Shown: in pieces, positions 28,097 through 37,476 of the stretch
How the letters are laid out: every line of letters starts with the position of its first letter
Position numbering within the stretch: the first letter of the stretch is position 1
Assembly (NCBI RefSeq): GCF_000469585.1
Contig: NZ_KI273144.1
Span: 108,753 to 172,752, forward strand
Direction of reading: 5' to 3'
Length of the DNA: 64,000 nucleotides
Origin: Chrysiogenes arsenatis DSM 11915
Lineage (GTDB): Bacteria > Chrysiogenota > Chrysiogenetes > Chrysiogenales > Chrysiogenaceae
Position numbers and translations under genes: made by a program
Notes under the pieces: generated by a model
What the model was told of the DNA's origin: nothing
The model's database searches: none
The model's input: only the letters and a program-made list of their open reading frames with translations

Positions 28097-28124
28097 AGAA
28101 TATGTGGAAAAATAAAAACGTCAA
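28097..28124 (-). promoter_or_regulatory. Possible sigma-70 promoter upstream of flagellin 3
   Basis: On the minus strand TTGACG (28124-28119), a 16-bp AT-rich spacer and TATTCT (28102-28097). It would give a leader of about 325 nt. A sigma-28 promoter was not found, so this is only a candidate. Confidence 0.3.
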
Positions 28125-28160
28125 GAAAAAAATGGCGTTATTTTTTCAAAACTACGGTGT

Positions 28161-29543
28161 TTATGAACACCCTTTGGCGCAACATCCACCGCGCGGGGCG
28201 GACTGCTGCCGTTCTTGATGCTGACCTGCCTGATGCAAAAAAGTTCGCAAAGCGATCTCTCGGCCTGACTGGAACGACCCGTCACAGCTCACATCAAGAT
28301 AGGGGACGTGAAGTTGATGGCATAACGGTTTCAGCACCGCACTCGCCACCGTACTTGGCATGCAGGTAAAGGGATAGACATTCACAACTCCATTAAAGCC
28401 ATGATCAATATACTCAATAGCCCCGCCGATACTGAGCGGAGCTTCTGTACCGATACGCGGGTCAAATAAACCGCTCTGTTGAAGTTTTTTCTCGATCTCA
28501 TCCAACGAATGATCACCAGCAATATCGAGCACAACCTGCACCGTCTGATACATTTTCTTCTGTCGCACCTGAATGTATTTCAAATCAATTGCCGCCACAG
28601 CCCATTTTTTTGTTTGCCCGAACAGCGCCCCAAAACGGCGCAACTGCCAACTATTGGCAAGCTCACGGCGCGCTGCCGCTAATTGCTCATACGACACAAA
28701 CTGGAGCCATTCGCCAATAGAGGCATTGACCACTTCCGCGCCATGCGCCTCAAGCGACTCAATCAATTCCTGATTGGCTTGCGGATGGGATCGCAGGTAA
28801 ATTTCACCAACAATACCAATGCGCGGACGCATTGTCATATCCGGCGCTGTCAACTGCCGTGCTTGAGCAGCAATCTGGCGCAGCAGTCGATGCAATCCCC
28901 GAAAATCTAAGCGACTCCCTCTCTGCTCAATAAACGACTCAAGTTGCGCCAGCCACGTCTTTGCCGCCTGATCAACACTCCCCGCCACCTTTTCATACGG
29001 ACGGGTACGCCAGATAATGCGGTCAAGTACATCAGCGGCCAGTGTCGCTTCGTACGCTAAGCGACGAAATTTCGACGCTACACCATCAGGAAGCAGCGAA
29101 CCAGAACTGTACGCATCGCCCGTTGACATATAGACAATCGGAATATCGCGGAACTCCGGAAAGCGGTCGAGCACCAGCCGTTGCATTTTTGTATACATAC
29201 CAAAACGACACGGCCCCTCCGCTTCGGGGAGAAAATAGACATACTGCGCGGGGTCAAAGCGCTCCCCATGCCGTGCTTTTTCGCGCTGCAAGTGGTGCAG
29301 AATATCTCCCAGCGTGATTTGACACGGGAAGCATTCCTTGCCGGAAGTGTATTCTTTGCCTAATGCTAAACCGCTATAGGTTTCCATAACTTCGGCATGC
29401 ACGCCAAAAGCACGGAAACTGGCAGCCAAAAGGCGTGAACCATGCGGCGTCATATCGGGAATCAGGAGTTTCTTTCCGGCGAGCAAGAATTTCCCAACCC
29501 TTTCAGAAAGCGCTTGAAAGCCAGTTGCCTGCGGGTTGGTCAT
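28161..29543 (-). CDS. Acyl-CoA dehydratase activase-related protein (2-hydroxyglutaryl-CoA dehydratase-type fold)
   Basis: A 460-residue protein of the group often called CoA protein activase or COG3580. It resembles the Fe-S subunits of 2-hydroxyacyl-CoA dehydratases. Cysteines are concentrated at GKECFPCQITLGD (about 70-82), AEGPCRFGMY and near the C-terminus (FTCMPSTV), and could hold a [4Fe-4S] cluster. The start overlaps the upstream activase stop by 4 bp (ATGA), so the two are translationally coupled. Pairs like this occur in many anaerobes; the reaction is unknown. No dehydratase substrate genes such as CoA transferases lie nearby. Confidence 0.78.
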   Translation of the reverse strand: MTNPQATGFQALSERVGKFLLAGKKLLIPDMTPHGSRLLAASFRAFGVHAEVMETYSGLALGKEYTSGKECFPCQITLGDILHHLQREKARHGERFDPAQYVYFLPEAEGPCRFGMYTKMQRLVLDRFPEFRDIPIVYMSTGDAYSSGSLLPDGVASKFRRLAYEATLAADVLDRIIWRTRPYEKVAGSVDQAAKTWLAQLESFIEQRGSRLDFRGLHRLLRQIAAQARQLTAPDMTMRPRIGIVGEIYLRSHPQANQELIESLEAHGAEVVNASIGEWLQFVSYEQLAAARRELANSWQLRRFGALFGQTKKWAVAAIDLKYIQVRQKKMYQTVQVVLDIAGDHSLDEIEKKLQQSGLFDPRIGTEAPLSIGGAIEYIDHGFNGVVNVYPFTCMPSTVASAVLKPLCHQLHVPYLDVSCDGSFQSGREIALRTFLHQAGQHQERQQSAPRGGCCAKGCS

Positions 29544-32500
29544 AGCACTTCATCCCCCCAATTCCTTACGACATTGCGAAAAGCCTCAATGCGCGTCACG
29601 ATTCCCGCCGCCGCACTATGTTCATCCAACTCCAGTATCAACGACGGTTTTTGTCCCATAATATGGTGGTAGAAATGCTCTAGGAAAGAATCGGCGCCAC
29701 ACGAAAAATTAGTAATATGCACGCCGTACCAATGTGGAGTACGCGCCGTTAAGCGCGCCGTTTTCAAAATACGCGCTCCAAGCCCCCAGTACATGCGCGG
29801 GAAATCGCTGAGATCTTCACTGGCAACTTCCAGAAAGTCCATTGGCAACGCGCGAATACCCAGCTTGGAAAACTGCTTCCCAACCTGTAGGTTCAGGCGT
29901 TCGTCGTATAAATTATAAGGACGACCAGTAATGATCCAAAGCGGCTCACCCGCAGGAATCTGGCCGAGAATTTCTTTGCCGCGCACCATGAGCGACTGCT
30001 CAAATGCTGCTTGCGCTTCCCATGCTGCACGACTTGCCGCCTGCACCTCTGCCAGAGATGGCAACATTCCCTGCGGGAAAACATCACACAAACGGCGCGC
30101 CAGAATATCCGCACCATCTTTCAGATGAACCGTCGGTGCAATAATCTGCGCCCCCCCAAGTGACAAGGCCGCCTTCACCATAAATTGCGAGCTTTCCACC
30201 AATGGGCACAAATATCCCTGCTCTTCCGGTGCGCTCGGCATGTTAATGACATTCGGTAAAAACAGCAGAGGAACATTCAACGCACGCAGAATATCAACAT
30301 GACCATGAAATACTTTTACCGGAAAACAGGTTTCCGAACTCATCGTTTCAATACCCCGTTGCACCGTGTTCCCATTGGTTGGAGCGGTAAGCACTACTTC
30401 AAACCCAAGTGCATGAAGCAAATGCACCCAAAACACACCCCAGTCGAGCATGTGCAATGCCAAAGGGACACCAATGCGTGGCTTGGTCGCAGTCGGCAAT
30501 ACTGTGGACTCGGTAACGATATGAACGTGGCATGCCGCTAAGGCCTGCAAAAACAAGGCATGCCGCAGTGCAAAATAATTTTCGGTTGGCTTGGCGTCGT
30601 GATGCGTTGTTTCGTAGCGGCCACAATCGCCACCCCACACGCTACGCCGTTCACCAAACTGATAGGTTTTCAGTTTACATTCGTTATGACAATTCGCTTC
30701 GGCACGGCAAATGCTTTCGCGCGCGCTGACATTAATGGCAAATAACGACGGCAGGTTACGCACTTTCGGCTCTGCTGGAGCCTGCTCACGCGCTACCAAA
30801 GCTGCGCCATAGGCTCCCATGACTTCGCGGTGACGCGGCACAAGAATCGGACGTTCCAGCACCCGCTCAAAAGCGGCCACAATCCCTTTATTCAGTGATG
30901 GCCCACCAAGAAACATAATCCGCTCGCCGACATGCCGCTTTTCCACCACGCGATGCAAGTAGTTATGCACAATCGCGTAACACAGCCCGGCAATTAAATC
31001 GTGCCGCGATGCCCCTTTCTGGGCATATCCCGCCATATCCGATTCCATAAACACCGTACAGCGCTCGGCAAGGGCAATCGGCGTCTTGGCATCAAGGGCA
31101 ATTTCCTGAAACTCGCCAAAGATATTGATCCCCATTTTATTCGCGAGTTCATGCAGGAAACTCCCCGTGCCAGCAGCACACACCTTATTCATGACGAAAT
31201 CAACCGGAGAGCCATTCTCTATCGCGATATATTTTGAATCCTGCCCGCCAATTTCAAAAATTGTGTCGATGGTATCATCCATCGCCAGCGCCCCACGCGC
31301 ATGAGCGGTGATTTCGTCCAAAATAACATCCGCCGAAACAAAGTCCCCGATTACGTTGCGCCCGGAACCAGTCGTCGCAATCGCCTGCAACTGAAAGTAA
31401 CCCCCGGTTTCCTGCCAAAGGTGCATTAAAAGCTGCTGCACTACTTCAATCGGTTTCCCTTGTGTCGGACGATAACATTTATGCAGCAGAGCGCCATGTT
31501 CATCAATCAGGGCATATTTCGTCGACGTTGAACCAATATCGATACCCAGAAAAGCCTTGGGCGCGACCGGCTCATCCCAACGAGCGGAACGTTCAAGGAC
31601 ATTAGAAGGGTCGAACACACTGTATTGTAATGTCAGCGGCTCGGTAAGGGGAAAACTCTGACCATTACCGTGATCCAGGTCAAGGCATGAGACATCAAGC
31701 TTGGCACGCGTCCCAGCTTGCAGCGAAAGTAAGGCTGCCCCAAGCGCTCCTAAAGAACAGTGCAACGGCGGAACAACAATATCGGGGAAGTAGGCGGAAA
31801 AGGCCTGAACCTGCAAGGCATTTGACGCCATACCACCAATGAATGCTATCGGGGCATGAAGGGCGCGTCCGGCTACCAATGTACTAACGTAATTCGCCGC
31901 GTTTCCGGCATGCAGGCCGGAAATGATGTTGGCCAGCGGCTCACCTTTATTTTGCAGATGAATCATGTCGGATTTCGTGAATACAGTACAACGACACGCC
32001 ACGGCGGCTGGATATTTCGCCTGCTTCCCCAGTGCAATGAAGTCTTCCAATAACTTTTGCTGTCGCTCTTGTGCTGCCGAAGCTTCTGCCTCACCGTACA
32101 TCGCTCCAGCAAGCCGTTCGGCCTGCTGATCAATAAATGAACCTGTTCCCGAAGCACACGGACCGTTCATGACAAAGGAATCAAGAAACCATCGCCCATC
32201 AGGGTGATAGCCCACCTCAAAAAGTGCCGCATCCTGCCCACCCATGGCAATAATAGAACGGACACCGGGCATAACCGCAACCGTACCAGCCACTTGAGCG
32301 ATCGTTTCCACTTCATGAGGCATTCCAAGCAGGGAGGCAAAGTACATTGATTGCGTACCGGTAAAGGTAATACAGTCGAGCGTGTCGACGGAATAGCGCT
32401 CCAGAATCTCAGAAAAAACCACACGAAGTTCGGCTTTCGTGTGGCCAAAATGGCGACGATAGGGGAGTTCAAAGACGATTTGCCTTTGTCGATTCAGAAT

Positions 32501-32548
32501 AATTGCATTGATACTTACAGAACCGACATCAATGCCGACACTATACAT
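29540..32548 (-). CDS. Double-domain acyl-CoA dehydratase activase (BcrAD/BadFG ATPase, DUF2229)
   Basis: A 1,002-residue protein with two ASKHA-type ATPase domains in tandem. Domain 1 begins YSVGIDVGSVSINAI and contains MNGPCASGTGSF; domain 2 begins FLGIDIGSTSTKYALI and contains MNKVCAAGTGSF. In HgdC-type activators such Cys residues bind a bridging [4Fe-4S] cluster and the ATPase drives electron transfer to a dehydratase. The last third is the DUF2229 region (RIGVPLALHMLDWG), with a cysteine-bearing METMSSETCFPVK. ATG 32548 has a G-rich site upstream. The partner gene overlaps downstream. ATP-driven low-potential electron transfer is known for the family; the acceptor here is not known. Confidence 0.85.
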   Translation of the reverse strand: MYSVGIDVGSVSINAIILNRQRQIVFELPYRRHFGHTKAELRVVFSEILERYSVDTLDCITFTGTQSMYFASLLGMPHEVETIAQVAGTVAVMPGVRSIIAMGGQDAALFEVGYHPDGRWFLDSFVMNGPCASGTGSFIDQQAERLAGAMYGEAEASAAQERQQKLLEDFIALGKQAKYPAAVACRCTVFTKSDMIHLQNKGEPLANIISGLHAGNAANYVSTLVAGRALHAPIAFIGGMASNALQVQAFSAYFPDIVVPPLHCSLGALGAALLSLQAGTRAKLDVSCLDLDHGNGQSFPLTEPLTLQYSVFDPSNVLERSARWDEPVAPKAFLGIDIGSTSTKYALIDEHGALLHKCYRPTQGKPIEVVQQLLMHLWQETGGYFQLQAIATTGSGRNVIGDFVSADVILDEITAHARGALAMDDTIDTIFEIGGQDSKYIAIENGSPVDFVMNKVCAAGTGSFLHELANKMGINIFGEFQEIALDAKTPIALAERCTVFMESDMAGYAQKGASRHDLIAGLCYAIVHNYLHRVVEKRHVGERIMFLGGPSLNKGIVAAFERVLERPILVPRHREVMGAYGAALVAREQAPAEPKVRNLPSLFAINVSARESICRAEANCHNECKLKTYQFGERRSVWGGDCGRYETTHHDAKPTENYFALRHALFLQALAACHVHIVTESTVLPTATKPRIGVPLALHMLDWGVFWVHLLHALGFEVVLTAPTNGNTVQRGIETMSSETCFPVKVFHGHVDILRALNVPLLFLPNVINMPSAPEEQGYLCPLVESSQFMVKAALSLGGAQIIAPTVHLKDGADILARRLCDVFPQGMLPSLAEVQAASRAAWEAQAAFEQSLMVRGKEILGQIPAGEPLWIITGRPYNLYDERLNLQVGKQFSKLGIRALPMDFLEVASEDLSDFPRMYWGLGARILKTARLTARTPHWYGVHITNFSCGADSFLEHFYHHIMGQKPSLILELDEHSAAAGIVTRIEAFRNVVRNWGDEVL

Positions 32549-32661
32549 CAGCCCCCCTCTCTGGCGGTGACGCAAAATACTGTGAATATTGCACAGGGAA
32601 AAATTGTCCGATTCTTTACATTTTTCTTCTTACAAGAGCAAGGAAAAACGGAAATAGCGTT

Positions 32662-33477
32662 CTATTCCCGCCCGTAGCGCTCGCTCTGCTGCCACAATAT
32701 GGTTCGTTCGCCATTCATTTCCGGGTCGCGCAACGGGTAGGCGCTGTCACTTCGCTGTAACTTGCCCGCAAGGTCGATAGGCACAAGTTCCAGCAAAGAT
32801 GGCGAGGCAATCGTGCCAGGACGAATGCCACTATCGCGCAATACGGGCGGATGATACAAGGTAAAGCCAGCCATCTGGAGCGCAAGACGTATTGGTGTGG
32901 CTTGCGAATAGGTCGTCAACACCGCATGATCACAACAGCAAGCGCGCACCGCCTGAAAGTATTCGTAGCTCCACAGTTCAGGATTTTTCCGGGGACTAAA
33001 CGCATCCTGATAGACAAGATCAAACATTTCATGTGCCTGTTTGATATACACCCGCGCATCGCCTTCATATACGACCACTTTCACCGAACCGCATTGATAA
33101 TACCGCTCGCGCGCAATACCATCAAGACAAGCACGATACGGTGCCAGTTCGGTAGGATACAAGAGCGTTGGCAAGGCATTTAACAAAGCGCCATCCATTT
33201 CAGGTGCATGAATCGCTACTGTTCCCTGATAGCGCTGCTGATCGAGATACCAAAGGGTAACGAGGGTATTATAGCCCAACCCAAAGCAGATATCGAGCAC
33301 CGTAAGGTGCGAACGCTGCCGGAAACCTATCAATTCAAGCCCTGGCTTTACATGCTTCTCCAGCGATTCGCGCCACGCACCATCGCGCACACTATGATAA
33401 TGTTCCTGAAACTCAGAGGAATAAAGCGTCGCGGATCCATCAGACGTAACAACAGAAAATTTTGCGTGGTCATCCAT
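32662..33477 (-). CDS. MnmC-like (DUF752) tRNA methyltransferase domain protein
   Basis: A 271-residue SAM-dependent methyltransferase of the DUF752/Methyltransf_30 family. It is equivalent to the N-terminal domain of MnmC, which finishes the mnm5U modification at the tRNA wobble position. Visible motifs are the SAM loop LDICFGLGYNTL and YQDAFSPRKNPELWS, the family's signature. The oxidase domain of the fused E. coli MnmC is absent, so it acts alone or with a separate oxidase. The ATG at 33477 is preceded by AAAGGA; the longer frame would run into the tolQ upstream region. It is divergent from tolQ with 69 bp between the starts. Confidence 0.85.
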   Translation of the reverse strand: MDDHAKFSVVTSDGSATLYSSEFQEHYHSVRDGAWRESLEKHVKPGLELIGFRQRSHLTVLDICFGLGYNTLVTLWYLDQQRYQGTVAIHAPEMDGALLNALPTLLYPTELAPYRACLDGIARERYYQCGSVKVVVYEGDARVYIKQAHEMFDLVYQDAFSPRKNPELWSYEYFQAVRACCCDHAVLTTYSQATPIRLALQMAGFTLYHPPVLRDSGIRPGTIASPSLLELVPIDLAGKLQRSDSAYPLRDPEMNGERTILWQQSERYGRE

Positions 33478-33546
33478 ACGGAAATCCTTTATTTTTATTG
33501 GGTGATCTGGTAGATAGTGGCGCACTTTACTTGGGGGACCTTCACT

Positions 33547-34197
33547 ATGGATTTCAGTATTATCTCCGTTTTCATGCACGCCAGCATTTTCGCCAAATTC
33601 CTGATGGTGTTTTTGATCATTATGTCAATCGCGAGTTGGGCCGTTGTCGTCAATAAATGGCTTGTCTTTAGACGCATCGCTTCAGAAAACGAAAACTTCA
33701 TGAAAATTTTCTGGTCACAACGGACGTTTGACCAGATTTCCATGAGTGCCGAAAACATGCGCTCCCCGCTGGCGGACATTTTCCGCATCACCTACAAAAA
33801 CTTTAGTGACTTCCAGGGAGCTGGCGCGGACGCCGACCAGCAAATGATATTTGCCGAACGAATTATCCGCGCGGAGTCTATTCTAAAAATACGCGAGATG
33901 GAAGCCTCTCTGAACGTGTTAGCCATTACCGCCTCTTCCTCTCCCTTCATCGGACTCCTTGGCACCGTGTGGGGGATCATCAAATCGTTCCACGAAATCG
34001 GCAGTATGAAAAGCGCCACCCTTGCCGTTGTCGCCCCAGGAATTTCCGAAGCACTTGTTGCTACGGCCTTGGGACTATTCGTCGCCATCCCAGCGGTCAT
34101 TTTTTACAATATTTATGCCAACCGTGTAAAAGAGGAAACCGCTGCCATGGAAGGATTTGCTGACGAATTACTCGCACTCTTAATGAAAAGGCGCTAA
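33547..34197 (+). CDS. tolQ: TolQ (MotA/TolQ/ExbB proton channel family)
   Basis: Inner-membrane proton-channel subunit that, with TolR, energises TolA for outer-membrane invagination at division. The 216 residues are typical. TM1 is near 15-38 (FLMVFLIIMSIASWAVVV). Two more hydrophobic segments sit around 120-190, with SSSPFIGLLGTVWGI and GISEALVATALGLFVAIPAV. ATG 33547 has GGGGGA about 8 nt upstream. TolQ is preferred over ExbB because a full tolR-tolA-tolB-pal-cpoB set follows. Confidence 0.93.
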   Translation: MDFSIISVFMHASIFAKFLMVFLIIMSIASWAVVVNKWLVFRRIASENENFMKIFWSQRTFDQISMSAENMRSPLADIFRITYKNFSDFQGAGADADQQMIFAERIIRAESILKIREMEASLNVLAITASSSPFIGLLGTVWGIIKSFHEIGSMKSATLAVVAPGISEALVATALGLFVAIPAVIFYNIYANRVKEETAAMEGFADELLALLMKRR

Positions 34198-34200
34198 TCC

Positions 34201-34602
34201 ATGAAACTTCGACGTGATTTTTATCAGCCCATGGCCGAAATAAACATCATCCCGCTGGTGGACATCGTACTGGTACTCCTGATTATTTTCATGGTAACGG
34301 CACCGCTCTTGCAGCACGGCATCACCGTTGAGCTGCCAGAATCGCAAGCCAGCCTAAAGCTCGACGAGCAAAAAACACAGGTCGTCGTCACCGTGAACCA
34401 CCAAGGGAAAATCGCCATCAACGACGTCACCATGGACATCGCCACCTTCCGCCAACGGCTGAAGGGACTGGTTGCGATACCAGATAAAACCTACGAAGTC
34501 GTAATTGAAGGCGACCGTCGCGTTGACTATGGCGCGATTGTAGCGGTTATGGATGCCGTCAAAGGCGAAGGAATCACCAGCATCGGACTCGTAACCAAGT
34601 AG
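34201..34602 (+). CDS. tolR: TolR (ExbD/TolR family)
   Basis: A 133-residue inner-membrane partner of TolQ with a single TM helix (about 20-37) and a periplasmic domain. The essential proton-carrying Asp is Asp21 in IIPLVDIVLVLLIIFMV, as in TolR/ExbD proteins. It starts 3 bp after tolQ. Confidence 0.93.
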   Translation: MKLRRDFYQPMAEINIIPLVDIVLVLLIIFMVTAPLLQHGITVELPESQASLKLDEQKTQVVVTVNHQGKIAINDVTMDIATFRQRLKGLVAIPDKTYEVVIEGDRRVDYGAIVAVMDAVKGEGITSIGLVTK

Positions 34603-34607
34603 GGACT

Positions 34608-35456
34608 ATGACGCCTTCATTGCAATCATTGCCAACACCAAGTGCTTTCGGTATATCGTTCGTCCTTCACCTTGCGGTGATTGCGATCACGCTGCTGGCC
34701 TCCCAGTGGAGCGTACCACGCCCTAAAGTCGTGCCTGACTTTCAGGTTAACCTTGTTGCACCTCTGGAAAAGGTAGACCTCAGTACGGGCGCAGCACCAA
34801 GCAAACCAAAAGCGCCAGAAGCCCCGAAGGCACCACTGGTGGCGCCGGTCAGCACTCCAGCAAAAACACCAGTAGCGACACCACCGGCTCCAACACCGGC
34901 ACCGGCACCAACACCAGCACCGGCGAAAATGGCCACACCAGCCAAGACCGCCCCAGCTGTTGACGCAAAAAAAGAAGAAGCTCAACTCAATAAGGCACTG
35001 GAGCAACTGCGGCAAGCCGCACAGAAAGAGGAACTGGAGCGGAGCACGCGCGAAGCCATGAACGCACTTGCGCAAACCAAGCCCCAACCAGCACCACAAG
35101 CAGCGCCAGCGCCGCGACCATCGACCGAATCTACCGCTGGCCAAGGTGTTGGCCCACGCACTGGCGAGCGCGACACCACAAACTACCTGACAGCGATCAG
35201 CGCCATTATTCAACAGAACTTTAAGAGTCGCGTCGATTTCGCCCACCAAACCACACGCGACCCCATCGTCCGCTTCACCCTGCGCCGTGACGGCAGCGTT
35301 GTGCCAGACTCAATCACCATTGAAACCTCAAGTGGCTCAACGGTGATTGACCGCTCACTCGTCCTCGCTGTACAACGGGGCAATCCGTATCAGCCGTTTC
35401 CAGCAAGCATTGACCGTTCTTCGATCACTATCAACGTAAAAGGAAATCTCCAATGA
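34608..35456 (+). CDS. tolA: TolA-like envelope-spanning protein (TonB C-terminal type)
   Basis: A 282-residue protein that connects the TolQR motor to Pal/TolB at the outer membrane. It has a TM anchor at about 15-32 (SFVLHLAVIAITLLASQ). A long Pro/Ala/Lys-rich periplasmic stretch follows (about 60-125, with repeated PAPTPAP), then a helical segment (QLNKALEQLRQAAQKEE). The C-terminal TonB/TolA-like domain is about 190-282 (VRFTLRRDGSVVPDSITIETSSGS). It is shorter than E. coli TolA (421 aa), mainly in the helical domain. Assignment rests on domain order and position between tolR and tolB. Confidence 0.87.
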   Translation: MTPSLQSLPTPSAFGISFVLHLAVIAITLLASQWSVPRPKVVPDFQVNLVAPLEKVDLSTGAAPSKPKAPEAPKAPLVAPVSTPAKTPVATPPAPTPAPAPTPAPAKMATPAKTAPAVDAKKEEAQLNKALEQLRQAAQKEELERSTREAMNALAQTKPQPAPQAAPAPRPSTESTAGQGVGPRTGERDTTNYLTAISAIIQQNFKSRVDFAHQTTRDPIVRFTLRRDGSVVPDSITIETSSGSTVIDRSLVLAVQRGNPYQPFPASIDRSSITINVKGNLQ

Positions 35457-36781
35457 TGCTACCGAAGCACCTTTTTGCCTCCACACTCTATCGCCCGTTC
35501 CACACCATTCTTGCGGTGCTGCTTCTTGCGCTCACACTTTTGCCAGCACACGCTCAGGATACCTACAATATAGAAGTGTCTCCCGTCGGGTTAACCTCGA
35601 TTCCCATTGCGCTGCCACTTCCACTCCTTAGCACCGGCCTAGCACCGCAGTTCGCCCAATCCTTCCGTGATATTATCCTTTCAGATTTGAGCTATGCAGG
35701 CATTATCAGTGTCTTGCCTGAACAAGCTTACATTGCTGATGGGCATAGCGCCGAAGTGGACTACCGCAACTGGCTGTTGATCGGCGCAGAATTTTTGGTC
35801 AGCATTGAGTTAGTGTTAGATGGCGCCGATATCGAAGGGCGACTCCGCGTGCATGACATGGCACTGAAACGAGAGAAAGCCAATGTGCGCATTCGCGGGC
35901 GTTTCGATGACCATATTTTGCTTGCCCATGAAATTGCCGGACGAATCCTTTGGGAAGTCAGTGGCATCAAAGGATTTTTCAACTCGCGTATCGCTTTTGT
36001 GTCTGATCGCGCTGGCGATGGGAAACAAATTCACGTCATGGATTTCGATGGACGAAACCTCCTTAACTTGACGCGTAACAATAGCATCAACATCATTCCG
36101 CATTGGGTTGACGAAGCAAATATTGCCTTTACTTCGTACGTCAGACAGCGCCCTGAAGTGTTCGTACGCAATCTGACGGCTGGCCGCACTTCCGTGCTCG
36201 CCTCCTATGGCGGAACGAACACTGGTGGCATTGTCAGCCCCGATGGTCGCTATTTTGCGGTTACCATTTCACGCGACGGCAACTCGGACATCTTTTTGCT
36301 TCACCGTGACGGACGGATGTTCAAACAGTTGACCGATCATCGCGCTATTGACGTTTCGCCATCGTGGAGCCCAGACGGCAAACACATCGCTTTTGTGTCT
36401 GATCGTTCCGGCTCACCACAAATATACAAACTCAACGTTGAAACATTGCAAGCAACACGCCTCACTTTCAAAAACCGCTATAATACTTCCCCTTCATGGA
36501 GCCCAGATGGAAAAAAAATCGCATTTACTTCCCTAGAAAATAACGTTTTTAACATTTACACCGTCGATGAGAATGGATATAATCCGCGCAAGCTCACTGA
36601 GGGGACAGGACACAACGAATCTCCCCAGTGGTCGCCAGATTCGAATTATCTGGTGTTTACCTCAAATCGTACAGGCGAATATAAGCTGTATATTATGGAT
36701 AGCACCGGAACGTTTCAAAAGCGCCTTCCCGACGGAGCTGGCAACAATGCCATGCCAAGCTGGTTGGTCTTTTTGCAATAA
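35453..36781 (+). CDS. tolB: Tol-Pal system protein TolB
   Basis: Periplasmic beta-propeller protein that binds Pal and TolA. The 442 residues match the family. A signal peptide covers about 1-34 (ILAVLLLALTLLPAHAQ). The N-terminal domain is followed by a six-bladed WD40-like propeller with repeated motifs such as SPSWSPDGKHIAFVSDRSG, SPSWSPDGKKIAFTS and SPQWSPDSNYLVFTS. The start overlaps the tolA stop by 4 bp. Confidence 0.96.
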   Translation: MMLPKHLFASTLYRPFHTILAVLLLALTLLPAHAQDTYNIEVSPVGLTSIPIALPLPLLSTGLAPQFAQSFRDIILSDLSYAGIISVLPEQAYIADGHSAEVDYRNWLLIGAEFLVSIELVLDGADIEGRLRVHDMALKREKANVRIRGRFDDHILLAHEIAGRILWEVSGIKGFFNSRIAFVSDRAGDGKQIHVMDFDGRNLLNLTRNNSINIIPHWVDEANIAFTSYVRQRPEVFVRNLTAGRTSVLASYGGTNTGGIVSPDGRYFAVTISRDGNSDIFLLHRDGRMFKQLTDHRAIDVSPSWSPDGKHIAFVSDRSGSPQIYKLNVETLQATRLTFKNRYNTSPSWSPDGKKIAFTSLENNVFNIYTVDENGYNPRKLTEGTGHNESPQWSPDSNYLVFTSNRTGEYKLYIMDSTGTFQKRLPDGAGNNAMPSWLVFLQ

Positions 36782-36799
36782 GGTTGTTAGGGTTTTTGG

Positions 36800-36805
36800 T
36801 ATAAA
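36800..36805 (+). promoter_or_regulatory. Candidate -10 box before pal
   Basis: TATAAA lies about 35 bp upstream of the pal start in the 57-bp tolB-pal gap. No good -35 box lies at the right distance, so it is a weak candidate for extra, separate transcription of pal. Confidence 0.3.
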
Positions 36806-36838
36806 AATTGTCGAGGTAAGAACAAAGGGGGCTTTTGT

Positions 36839-37384
36839 ATGATGCGTTCACGTGTGATTATGAGTTTGTTGATTGGTGGTCTTTTAGTGAGTGGCTGCGC
36901 CAAGAAAGTCGTTATAGAAGATGCTGATGCCGGCAAACCTTCCGTAAGCACCAGCGCACCACAGGGTGGACAAGTCATTGACGGCCTTGCTGATCGCGAA
37001 AAGTATGCATTTTTCTCGCCAACACTCGGCAAGATTTACCTTGATGGCACATCACTCTACACCGTTCACTTTGACTTTGACAAATCAGAGCTGCGCGACG
37101 ACACACGCCGCATTCTTGACAACAACGTACTCTTCCTGCGCAACAACGCCTCAACACGCGTTGTTATTGAAGGCCACGCAGACGAACGCGGCACCAACGA
37201 ATACAACATTGCCCTTGGTGATCGTCGCGCAAAAGCCATCAAAGACTATTTGGTAACCAGCGGCATCGAAGCAAACCGCATGGAAACCATTTCTTATGGC
37301 GAAGAGAAGCCAGTTGATGGCCGTTCAGTTGAGAGCGCATGGTCGAAAAACCGTCGCGGAGAATTTGTTGCCGTCAGAAACTAA
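36839..37384 (+). CDS. pal: Peptidoglycan-associated lipoprotein Pal
   Basis: Outer-membrane lipoprotein that binds peptidoglycan and TolB. The 181 residues have a lipoprotein signal with lipobox LVSGC (lipidated Cys20). A C-terminal OmpA-like domain (about 75-180) contains VHFDFDKSELRDD, IEGHADERGTNEYN and LGDRRAKAIKDYL. ATG 36839 and ATG 36842 are both possible. A strong terminator follows. Confidence 0.96.
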   Translation: MMRSRVIMSLLIGGLLVSGCAKKVVIEDADAGKPSVSTSAPQGGQVIDGLADREKYAFFSPTLGKIYLDGTSLYTVHFDFDKSELRDDTRRILDNNVLFLRNNASTRVVIEGHADERGTNEYNIALGDRRAKAIKDYLVTSGIEANRMETISYGEEKPVDGRSVESAWSKNRRGEFVAVRN

Positions 37385-37410
37385 TCAATTACGCTAAAGG
37401 ACTATTACGC

Positions 37411-37447
37411 TTGCCTGCCCTTTCTCCTTGGGCAGGCAATTTTTTTC
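37411..37447 (+). terminator. Rho-independent terminator after pal
   Basis: A perfect 10-bp stem TTGCCTGCCC (37411-37420) / GGGCAGGCAA (37430-37439), followed by a T7 run. It lies between pal and cpoB, so the last gene may be transcribed at a lower level or separately. Confidence 0.88.
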
Positions 37448-37476
37448 ATTTTTTCTGGAATCGTAAAGGGACAACT

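Larger units (their letters stand above)
27765..28160 (-). other. Intergenic region upstream of flagellin 3
   Basis: A 396-bp non-coding stretch carrying the flagellin 3 leader (two hairpins), a direct repeat TTGTATAC at 27943-27950 and 27968-27975 (25-bp period) that could be a regulator site, and an AT-rich segment near 28100-28145 with a possible promoter. I see no gene in it. Confidence 0.6.
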
